A stretch of 64,000 bases of DNA from Hysterium pulicare CBS 123377 (Eukaryota > Ascomycota > Dothideomycetes > Hysteriales > Hysteriaceae). This document shows positions 11,027 to 21,100 of the stretch, one piece after another (within the stretch, counting starts at the first letter, position 1; each line of letters begins with the position of its first letter). Where the stretch lies: assembly GCA_000467715.1 (NCBI GenBank), contig AJFK01000534.1:1-64000 (forward strand). Reading direction: 5' to 3'. A program made the translations under genes and the position numbers. Under the pieces are notes generated by a model. That model was not told where the DNA came from, did no database searches, and was given only the letters and a program-made list of their open reading frames with translations.

Positions 11027-11467
11027 GCGAGTGTAGGCGTCCTAGGAGTAATAGCAAAAGATTTCGAGAGTAGACCGCATTATCCAGCATACGGGCCATC
11101 CACTTCTAAATCAAAGCAACACCGTTACATGATTCAATGAAATCAACCATAAACGAGAGCTTTAAATATAATCAACGCTTACGAGTGATAGAGCTTTACC
11201 AAACTCTTCAAATGGGGTAACATATTAGACACTCCACATCTTGCCTCTAGAGCGACTTGTCAAGGGCCGAAGGTAACTGAACTAGCTTGTCGTAGCTAAT
11301 TTTGTCCTCGGCGAGAGATATGACTTTCGCCTGCTGGATCTACTGTTACGGCAACCTACTTAAACTTGTTGTTATTTTAAGTATTAATTGTCTCATTATA
11401 ATATCATTATGGCATAAGAATTGATTGATCTAGACAAATAACTCTGCTATCCGCACAGGTCTGCATT
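11027..11467. other. Intergenic, contains inverted repeat copy 3
   Basis: Apart from the dispersed repeat at 11111-11209 there is an AT-richer stretch near 11340-11450. No coding signal. It also holds the 3' flanks of two convergent genes. Confidence 0.5.
11111..11209 (-). repeat. Dispersed repeat, copy 3 (inverted)
   Basis: The reverse complement starts GAAGAGTTTGGTAAAGC and matches copy 2 (2232-2334) with about 11 mismatches in 76 bases by eye, including TTTATGGTTGATTT. Copies 1-2 and 3 thus lie in opposite orientation on either side of a 9 kb segment. Confidence 0.7.
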
Positions 11468-13476
11468 CTAATCAATAACCACTCCTACCGCACGACATTC
11501 TTGGTTGATCAAATCAACATGCTTTTCACTTCGTGGCTTCATCTTGACCTGGTAAGGCGCCACGGAGTGCGCGAAAGGGTCGATGCGTGTGTCATCGATC
11601 GGCGCTCCAGGGACTTCGGCAAAGTCGAAGCAATACAGCATTCTAGAGAACGCAATGAACATATTGCTTGTCCCGACCTGCCATCCTACGCATACTCGGC
11701 GACCTGCGGAATATGCATGTCAATGGTTCAAGAATAAGAAATTGAAGGCTTCAGATGGACGTGCTTACCCATTCCAAATCCAGATTCACCTTTGAGCATG
11801 TCGTAAACATCGTCGTCCAGAAATCGATCAGGATTAAATGTTTCGTTGTCCTTGAACTCTCTCTCATCATGTGAAATACCCCAGTGGTTCCAGGTAAACA
11901 CGGTGCCCTTTTCAAACCTGTAAGGACCCCAGGTATCATCCTCTATGAGCATACGAGGCACTCCAGTGGGCGTCATGTTCGGACGCCATCTTAAGCTCTC
12001 CTTTATGACTGCCATAATGTAAGGTAGGAATTCGAAATCCTGTCAGGTTGATGAGTTGTGATAACGTTGTAAAAAAGAGTCACGACTTACGTCGAAACTC
12101 GGAAGCCTCTCAGCATCAAAACCGCAGATTTTGTCCAGTTCGTCCTGAGCTTTTCTCACCCATTCCGGAAATTTTGCTGCTGCAGCAATTAAGTTGTTGA
12201 GTTGGTTCCTGGTTGTATCGGAGCCTGCTTCAATCAAGGTACCCGCTAAAATCAAAGTCAATATAGCTATACAATGAAAGAAAGTAAGCAACTGCTTACC
12301 ACAGAAGTACTTCTGCGGTTCGTCAAATCCATAATCCTTAGCAAGGTGGAGGAGCTCGCGACTGAAACATTGAGGATCTTCCCCGGCTTGGATGCGCTTA
12401 TGAAGATCATCAAAAAAGTTTTCATATACACTGTATACTTTTGTTAATATGCGGGATAGGTGTGGGACGTTTCGACGAACCCTAATGTTTTGTTAAATAC
12501 GCGCTCCGCCTTTGGACGATACCACTGCAGAATCTTGGGCAGACACTGAGCGACGATTGGAAAACCATCGATAAAGCTAGCTGAGGGGGATTGTTGAAGA
12601 TCCATGAAGTCATTTATGCTACTGAAGAGAGCTTTAACGTTATCTTCGCTCATGCTCGTTCGTCTTCCAAAGACACTAGACCGGTTATTTGTGAATTAGC
12701 CATAAAATAATGTTAAGCCTACCCAGATGACAACTTACACAGACATAATAACTAAACTCATCAGTATACCGATCAGTCATATCCAGCAGACATTCATCTG
12801 TATCTTCTTACCCGAATTTGCAAACCTGGCCCCGTGAAGGTGGAAGTCGCTTGGTCTTTGCAGATAATCCCATATTAGCTTCCGAGACTCTATGTCCTGA
12901 TACGGTCTATAGCTATCGGACTGCAGATATTTGATCAACCATTGTCCTCTGCTTCTCGTTGAGCTGGTCTCACCTGCCGAGCCGTCAGTAGCTGGTGCAT
13001 GACCCTGCGCAAGCTACGCCATCGTTCTCCGTACTGCATCAACACTACTCTATTTCCACCCGATAGAATGTCCATTGTAACCGGGAACCAAGGTCGACTA
13101 ATGTATAGCCGTCCCCGCTTGTCGAGTAATTCGCGCGTCACTGCCGCGTTGTTCAGGATAACCCAGCGCTTCTGTCCCATGAACACTGAAAACCTAGCGA
13201 TCGTGGATAAATCAGACAATGAGAGCACGAGAAGTCTTGAGCAGAGGCGTATCCTCACATATCGCCATATTGTTTGCCCCATTCTGCGAATTTAAGCCCT
13301 GGATTCGCCTTGGGAAGCTCCAGTGCATTTCCGAGCAGCCAGTGACCCTTGGGTCCAGTAGGATAATTGTACTTTGAAGCTTTCTCCTTGCGCAGAAATA
13401 ATGCAATGATCGCACCTAGGAGAAGTGGGATATAGAACAGAGATAATGAAATGCTTGAGAAGACAGCCATGGTCAT
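11468..13476 (-). CDS. Cytochrome P450 monooxygenase, nine exons
   Basis: Exons on the minus strand: 13476-13259, 13193-12974, 12920-12812, 12751-12739 (13 bases), 12675-12481, 12430-12300, 12245-12091, 12039-11769 and 11703-11468; 515 residues with all phases matching. Signatures: an N-terminal membrane anchor of about 20 hydrophobic residues; GPKGHWLLGN; SVVFGRR, formed across the tiny exon; I-helix AGTLIEAGSDTT (residues 296-307); ExxR Glu361/Arg364 (KESLRWRP); NPDRF; and the heme loop FGMGRRVCVG with Cys442 as the heme thiolate. Microsomal P450s take electrons from cytochrome P450 reductase to hydroxylate a substrate; the E-class, CYP2-like fold here resembles fungal O-demethylase/hydroxylase families, but the substrate is unknown. 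The start could also be the ATG at 13470. Two broken redox genes, one of them also a P450, follow on the right. Confidence 0.88.
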
Positions 13477-13784
13477 CACGCAGTATGCAAGACTGTGATG
13501 TTGTTGCTGGAGGTGACGGATTGGAGATCACGCGATTCAATCAATATCGAACAATAGGTATGTGTAGAGACTGACGTCTTCGCAAGAATAACGATCGGTC
13601 CAGCTTGGTGGGTTTCTCTAGGCCGCAGTCGCATGGCCACAAAACCATGTGGACACCAGCGCTGCCCACCTAATTTGTGGGTCAACACGTGCAGAATGCA
13701 CCCCACATTCAACACGACAACCCCTAGCAACACAACTTGAACGCAAACAACTTGTAGTGTTGATGGGCATAAGAACAATCAGAG

Positions 13785-14285
13785 GCAATATGGAGTCTTC
13801 TCGTCGTTGTCACGCTCTCCGGCAAAGAATCGGCAAATACCATTTCGCAATTTCAAAAAGACCTAGGACCCGTCGAAGTCCTCTGGAACAATGCTGGAGG
13901 GTAAGTTTCATAGATTTTCATGGTCCCTTTTCAGAAGCGTACTCATTGGCTATAAACTATTAATCGGCCATTTCATATGGAGACATTTGAACAGTTTTGG
14001 GCGATGATAGATCTCAACTTCAACGCTATCAGAGTTACCGACATATTCTCCAAAGCATTGAAAAGTTTTAGGCTAACCAATACGCCAGCCGATGTTCTGG
14101 ACCTATCTTTTGATGGACTCATCCCGTCAAATGAAGAAAGGCAAAGTCATCGATATAGCTTCTCGATCAGCCACCGTGAATTCTCTATTCTGTTTTTATA
14201 ATGGAGTTGGAAAAGCTGCTCTTGTCCGAGCTGTTGGCTGCCTTCAGCTTGAACTCGACAACGACGGGCTCTCTGACATACAGGA
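13785..14285 (+). pseudogene. Short-chain dehydrogenase/reductase, broken
   Basis: Pieces of an SDR in order: SANTISQFQKDLGPVEVLWN with NNAGG (the NNAG motif) ending near 13900 at a GTAAGT donor; HMETFEQFWAMIDLNFNA from 13974; then in another frame KKGKVIDIASRSATVNS and KAALVRAVGCLQLELDND to about 14285. The change of frame near 14090, the missing cofactor-binding N terminus, a missing C terminus and a catalytic Tyr-Lys spacing of Y-x4-K instead of Y-x3-K show that it is not functional. SDRs are NAD(P)-dependent oxidoreductases, commonly found beside P450s in metabolic clusters. Confidence 0.75.
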
Positions 14286-14835
14286 AGGTATTAGATGGAG
14301 AGGCTCGTGTTCAGAAGTTGACACTGTGAGGTTTAGCTTGCGTCCAAGTCTCATAAGTCCGAGGTGCGGGGAAGTGGGGACGCAGGGACGCAGGGACGAC
14401 CTCGGAGGGATGGCTTTTGTGTGATGACATAACATTACACAAAACACATAATCAAAGACTGCTTACCTAGGTATGAGAATATCTTCAGTACCCTCAGACG
14501 TAGGTGCAGATGGAAGCCGGTAGCTAAGTGGTGTGGTATGGTTTTCGGGCATGTGGGGTAAAGAGCCGCAACGTCCCCTATCTTGGGTGGGGTGGAAGAA
14601 CTTACAAGGACTACCGAGACCTCCGTAGTCTTGCCTTTAGGTTCTTTTAGATATCCTCCAAGGTTCGGATCACGACATGAGAACTTGCAATTCAACAGAA
14701 ATGATTTTCAGATTAGCCAAATATTCACCTGTCCGGGATGCCAATCCAGGAAACCGGTTGCATGGTACTTATTGCGTCGAACGAAAGTGTCTAGCGTGGA
14801 CGAGTATGCGATGAAACGGTCAGGGCTAGAATGCA
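14286..14835. other. Spacer between two gene relics
   Basis: Contains a triple GGGACGCA-type repeat at about 14376-14397 and otherwise unremarkable sequence. Short open frames on both strands carry no motif. Confidence 0.4.
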
Positions 14836-15090
14836 GTGAAGACTCCTTGGTACGATATATGGAATCCTCCAGGCTTGACGGCGAAATTCTTCGAAACCGA
14901 CAAGGAAACCCATGCATTCCTAAATAAGCATGCAGCAAAGGCGTATTCAATGTCTTCGATTCTGACGTATGAAGGTGGTATCCAGACTTGCTTGGATGCT
15001 GATGTACAAGTTAAAGAAATACTCTGATGCAGGTCATATCGTTAACGTGGCGACTTGGACGAACTCTTTCACCTTGAGTTTGAAAGTAAT
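14836..15090 (+). pseudogene. Cytochrome P450 fragment
   Basis: One frame from 14836 encodes TPWYDIWNPPGLTAKFFETD and then THAFLNKHAAKAYSMSSIL up to about 14997; the next frame continues with YKLKKYSDAGHIVNVATWTN to about 15085. This matches the region around helices B to D of fungal CYP proteins (substrate-recognition and C-helix area). There is a frameshift near 14998-15010, and no heme loop, I-helix or N-terminal anchor lies nearby, so about 80 of some 500 residues remain. It is not a copy of the intact P450 at 11468-13476; the residues differ clearly. Confidence 0.7.
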
Positions 15091-15677
15091 ATTGTATAGG
15101 AATGGGATGACAAGAATTCTGATGATAAGAGATGTGCTAGTAGAAATGTGAAATGTAGGAGAGGGGAAGGTCCTTATATAGATGTCTCGAGAGCAGCATT
15201 CGCGCCGGTATACATGTTGAACACCCTCCTAACCTTGTCATACCAGTGAATGTAACATGAAAGCCGAGACAATGAAGATATCTCACACCATCCATCCGCT
15301 TATTTCTGTATACAGTCACGTTTGAGAGAATAGCCTCAGGCCGATTTGCTCTGAGGGCTGTAGTCGCACGGCGTGGAAGAAGTGGAGAACCGAACCGAGG
15401 CTTACACGCTAGTTCCGATAACGATAAGACACCGGGGAGTCCTGGAGTCTTGTGGTAGATTTTCGCTTTGTTGTGCAACGTGTTGTTTGCAAAAGCAAAT
15501 ATTCGACCAACTCATTATTCTTGTCTCGAGCAGACTCCTTCGGCCAGCTTGACAGTGCCTCTCTTTGTTACCTAGATATCACAAAAGTCCTCATTCCCTG
15601 AAACTTATGCTGACTTTTTCCGTCTCGCATTAGTACCGGCATTCCATCCTGGCATTTGGAACACCCACGCGCTTCCA
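15091..15677. other. Upstream region of SEC12
   Basis: No gene recognised. It marks the border between the decayed accessory region and the conserved block; the last 100 bases are presumably the SEC12 leader. Confidence 0.4.
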
Positions 15678-17642
15678 ATGTCCACTTCCGTTTCTTTCAG
15701 TAAAGCGAAGACTTCTTATCCCATCTTTGCAGCAACATTTGCCCACAATCACCCTGGCTTTCTTGTGGTTGGAGGTGGTGGAGGTGCAGGTACGCCAACT
15801 TTCAACTCTTATTCGCTCTGAACAACGTCGAATCAATGGCTGATTATAATGACAGGGCGCAGTGGAGTAGGCAACAAAATCACCGCCTTCGACGTAAGCT
15901 CGCGAGCTGCGACCCTCGAGCCTCTTTGCGAGCTAGAAACCTCCCTAGAAGATTCGGTGACCTGCTTAGCCAATCTCGCGACCAAAGATGGCCTCATACT
16001 CTATGCTGGCGTTAACTCCTCCGAAGAAGAGTGCTTGGCCAACAAGAACCAACATTTCAGGTCTTTCAGCCTAGAATATCCCGGGAGAAGAGGGACGTCG
16101 GGAATAACATCAGAGGCTGAGCTATCAACCCTCGGAAAGACCACTCTTTTCGGGCCGTTATCTTCATCTGCAGCAAAGAAGGAAAGATATCAACGTGTTC
16201 TGCGCTTGTCGCGCCCAAAAAGGAGGGCTACAGGCAGTAAGCGGATTGGGGCTATTGCTTCAAGTCTCGCCGGCGAAGAGAATGAGATGGTCGTATTTAA
16301 CGCCACGACATCGTCCCCGCAAACCTCGGGCGATATCATCCAACGCGTATCATTTCCGTCAAAAGATGAAGAGGCCAACGACATTGATATCTTGGAACCA
16401 GAAGATAGCCAATTCAAGATTGTATACTGCACTGACTACAATGTATTCGTCCAGGTTATAGAGTACGATTTTGCCCGGAAAAAGACTAGGGGCAAGATTG
16501 ATTCGCCTGTTAAAAAGTACACAGCTCCTTTTCCAAGTGTCTCCGAAAAGAAGGGGAGATTCAAGATTCGCTGCGTTCGGTGGTTATCTCCATCACATAT
16601 CCTGTTACTTGCGAACCTCCCAAATAGGACTGGCGTTGAACTACAAGTTCTAAGACTGTACGGCCACACAGCAGGGAACATCATCATCCGCAAACGACTG
16701 CCAGGACACGTGAAAGCTGCGGTAGATATGGACGTCTGCACCCTCGATAGCGACGAAAATGGTGCTTACCAACTAGCCATCGCAGTAGCGGGTACTGATA
16801 TATCGACGAGCATTTTCACGATGGACTACTACGGGCCCGCCACGGAGAGCGTCAGCGGATTCCGCACGTATAACACCTTCCGAGATGTGCATGACGTCCA
16901 AATGACCAAGCTTGTCTTCTCTCCCTTCTTTTCGCCTTGGACAGAAAATGGTAGAACCCCGGGGCCTCAGTACCTTCGGTTAGCCTCCACATCCCTAGGA
17001 AGCACAATTGCCATTGATACCTTCACGCTACGGCCAGTTTCAAAGCAGCCGCGCTCGCGTCATGCCCTCAGCTTTACCGCAACACGCACCCTACAGCAAT
17101 CCGCGCCCTGGTTTGTCGGGGCCTTCGTACTGCTCATCATTCTCCTCTTGGCGCAATCTCTCTTTGATCCACAGGGGAACTTCACAAACAGTTATGTTCC
17201 CGAAAACATTCGCAATGTTGTGGGCAATCTCAAGCCCCCCGGCGCAGTTGTGGAAGACATGCGTGCAGCAGGCGTAAGTGCAATACCGGAAGATATGCGC
17301 GTACCTGTCGCGCATACATCTCACCGCCTCCGTGACTTGCTGCATTTTCATCGCCACGAGGAAAGTGGTGGCACAAAGGCGCTAGTCGTGCATCATGACC
17401 CCGATGCAGACACTTCACTCAGCACCGAACTTCATGCTGGCCCTGAGGAGGTGGTGAAGAAACACAGCGAAGCGAAGCGATGGGAAGATTTGTCGCACCC
17501 AGAAAAGAGTAGATGGAAGGCCAAACTGGTCAGCGCTGGTATGTGGGCGGTCGATGAAGGGGAAACAGTGTTGAAAGGGATCTTCTTTAGTGAAGCGGCA
17601 GGTGTTGTTGGACAGATGGCGCAGGGGGTGATGAACGGCTGA
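15678..17642 (+). CDS. SEC12: SEC12-like guanine nucleotide exchange factor
   Basis: Two exons, 15678-15789 and 15856-17642, giving 632 residues. Exon 1 supplies the N terminus with PIFAATFAHNHPGFLVVGGG, and the junction restores GGGGAGRSGVGNKI, the glycine-rich K-loop of the Sec12 beta-propeller that contacts Sar1. The cytosolic WD40-like propeller (about residues 1-420) is followed by one membrane segment near residues 456-475 (GAFVLLIILLLAQSLF) and a lumenal tail of about 155 residues with Asn-glycosylation potential. Sec12 is an ER type II membrane protein that loads GTP onto Sar1 to start COPII coat assembly. Starting at 15849 would lose the K-loop, so the spliced start is preferred. The single-TM layout fits the family. 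Confidence 0.85.
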
Positions 17643-18136
17643 GATAGATGGATCAATAATACCTACTTGAGTTCTGAATAAAACCATTACCTCTGAAGCT
17701 CGGCGATGGGACATGGCTTGGTTACTTGGTTACATGAACTCATTAAAGCTACTTGCCGTTGCCCTCATCAAGTAACAACTACAGTCTTCCGCCATTGAGG
17801 AACAAATCGGCCATAATATCAAATCATTCCTCTCCACAACGAGTTAACTTGGTGCTCATCCTCACTCGACTCGACGGATATATCGTGATGTTTCCAATTG
17901 GGGTTGCGGTGAGCGGTAGACAACGCACGGTCCAACAGTCTTGTGACGCGCCGCCGTGGAGTAGCAGGCCGGGCTGTTAGAAAGTGACCTCAAGCTCGGA
18001 ACTTGGTAGCTACCACATATATTTCTCCAACCTCATCCGCCATTCTCTTCTGTTCCTCCATTTTCCCTTTGAATGTCTATGGCCGACTTTATCACTCCTC
18101 CCTCACTCGCCGTGTGCTTCGTCTGAAGCAGCAAAC
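17643..18136. other. SEC12 3' flank and TOR promoter
   Basis: Short open frames only. The last 130 bases are C/T-rich (TTCTGTTCCTCCATTTTCCC and similar), as is common in fungal 5' leaders. No specific factor site is claimed. Confidence 0.5.
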
Positions 18137-21100
18137 ATGGCCCAACAACAGCCAAGCCCTGTCTTGGACCGCATATTTGCGGAGCTGCGCTCAAAGTATG
18201 AAGCTCCTCCGCAGCCATTCCGTAGGACTTCAAGGCTAACCAGATGACAGAGATGAGGAAAGGCGGGTCAAGGCAGCTCTTGCTCTACGGCAAAATGTAG
18301 ACGCAGCTCACAGAGGTCAGTAAGACAGTCGCACAATCTCCCCACACAAGCAAGCAAACTGACCCGGTTCGCAGAATTACCACCCGGTCAATTCGCACCT
18401 TATTACAGCGACGTAAACCAGCGAATCTCCTTCCTTATTGTCAACGGCAATGATTCGAATGAGCGCATCGGAGGTGTTCATGCCCTCGATGCTCTCATCG
18501 ATTTCAAGGGCGACGATGCCGGCCAAAAGACTACTCGATTTGCGAGCTACCTTCGGAGTGTCATGCGCAGTGCCGATGTCACGTCTATGCCTTACGCCGC
18601 TCGTGCGCTCGGTCGATTAGCGAAGCCAGGAGGGACACTTACAGCTGAGCTTGTTGAGGCGGAAGTGAAGGGAGCTTTGGAGTGGTTACAACTGGAACGC
18701 TCGGAGAACCGAAGATTTGCAGCAGTCTGGATAATTCAAGAACTGGCACGGAACTCTCCTACCCTTATGTATCAGTGGGTACCACAGATATTCGAGGTTA
18801 TCTGGGTGGCTCTCCGGGATCCCAAAGTCCTCATCAGGGAAACGGCTGCTGCAGCGATCAGTGCTTGCTTTGAGATAATCTCCCCCAGAGATTCGCAAAT
18901 GCGGCAGCACTGGTTTGGACGAGTTTATGATGAGATACTCAAAGGTTTCGCCCTAAATACCAACGATGCGATCCATGGATCTCTCCTTACAATGAAAGAA
19001 CTTTTACAGAAAGGCGCCATGTTTATGACTGGCCAGAAATACAAAGAATCTTGCGACCTCGTTCTGAGATATAAGGATCACCGGGAGCCACTTATTCGAA
19101 AGGAGGTGGTTAAGATCATACCAATATTGGCGAGCTACGCACCCCAAGAGTTTGCTTCACAATATCTGCATCAATGCATGCTTCATCTACAGGGACTCAT
19201 CAAGAAGGACAAGGAACGCAATAATGCGTTCGTCGCTGTTGGAGATATTGCAAGCGCGGTTGGTAGTTCTATTGCGCCATATCTGGATGGCATTCTCATG
19301 TACATTCGTGATGGGCTCAATGCTAAAGCGTAAGTCCCCACTGCCCTCAAAAGAGCACATTTCCGCTAATAACTGCGTCAGTCGGAATAAACTCATCAAT
19401 GAGGCGCCCATATTTAGGTGTCTTAGTATGATTGCAGTAGCAGTCGGGCAGGCGTTGAGCAAGAACATCGAGCCACTACTTGATCCAATCTTTTCATGTG
19501 GCTTGAGCGATTCGCTCGTGCAGGCCCTTGTCGACATGGCTCATTTCATACCGCCATGTAGACCGGTCATTCAAGAAAGACTTCTGGATCTTCTCAGTCA
19601 AGTCCTCTGTGGTCGGCCTTTCTTACCCCTAGGCAACCCATACCATGCGGCATCCCCTCCTCAAATTTGGGCTCGAGATCATAAGGACCCGCAGATCATA
19701 GCGCAGAAAGAAGCTGAAATCGCCCTTGCTCTGCACACTCTCGGCAGTTTCGACTTCACAGGTAAGGCCAAAATATGGCACCGATTTATTGTATGACTTT
19801 CGCTGAGAACTTATTGCCAGGTCACGTACTCAATGAGTTTGTTCGCGATGTTGCGATACGCTACGTTGAAGCGGATAACCCAGATATCCGAAAACGTGCT
19901 GCTTTGACTTGTTGCCAATTGTTTGTCAATGATCCAATTGTACACCAGACAAGCCATCACGCTATTAAGGTTGTGGGTGACATTATTGAAAAATTGCTCA
20001 CGGTTGGCGTGGCAGATATTGATCCGGAAATTCGATGGGAAGTCCTACTCGCTCTCGACGCCCGATTCGATCGCCATCTTGGGAAGGCAGAGAACGTCAG
20101 GACTCTATTCTTGGCCCTCAACGATGAGGTGTTCCGCATACGGGAGGCTGCCATGTCCATCATCGGACGATTAACCACGATCAACCCCGCATACGTGTTC
20201 CCGTCTCTCCGCAAAGTCCTTATCCAACTATTGACCGAGGTCGAGTATTCCAACAGTCCGCGTAGTAAAGAGGAGAGTGCCAAATTGATCAGCCACCTCG
20301 TTAGTGCATCCAATACGCTGATTAAACCCTACGTCGATCCAATGGTCGTCACTCTACTACCGAAAGCCAGGGATCAAAATCCCGAAGTTGCCTCTACGAC
20401 TTTACGGGCAATCGGCGATCTGGCCGTGGTCGGTGGGGAGGATATGAGGAAATACATTCCCGACCTCATGTCGATTATCCTTGATTTTCTACAAGATCTA
20501 GGGTCCGATTCGAAACGCTTCGCTGCCTTACGGGCTCTCGGACAACTGGCGACCAACTCTGGCTATGTGATTGAGCTTTACAGAGACTATCCAGAACTTC
20601 TCAATATCTTGGTCAACATCGTGAAGACTGAGCCGGAAGGCGATCTTCGCCGTGAGACTGTCAAATTGATGGGCACTCTTGGAGCACTGGATCCTGATGA
20701 GCACCAGAAGATCGTGGAGCAGTCCCCGGACAAAGATCTTGTCGCGGAATCTCAAGCAGTCACAGATGTTTCGCTGATTATGCAAGGAATCACCCCATCC
20801 AATGAAGAATACTATCCGACAATTGTTATCAGTACGCTCATGGGATTACTCAAGGACACTTCTTTGGCTCAATATCACTCAGCTGTTGTTGACGCTGTCA
20901 TGAACATCTATGCCACAATGGGATTGAAGTGCGTCCCTTTCCTGAACCAAGTTGTACCAGGTTTCTTGATGGTCATCAAGGGCGCACCACCTGGTCGTGT
21001 GGAAGGCTACTTCAATCAATTAAGTCAGCTTGTCCGAATTGTTCGGCAGCATATTCGTCCGTACCTGAAAAGCATTCTGAGTACGGTTCAAGACTACTGG

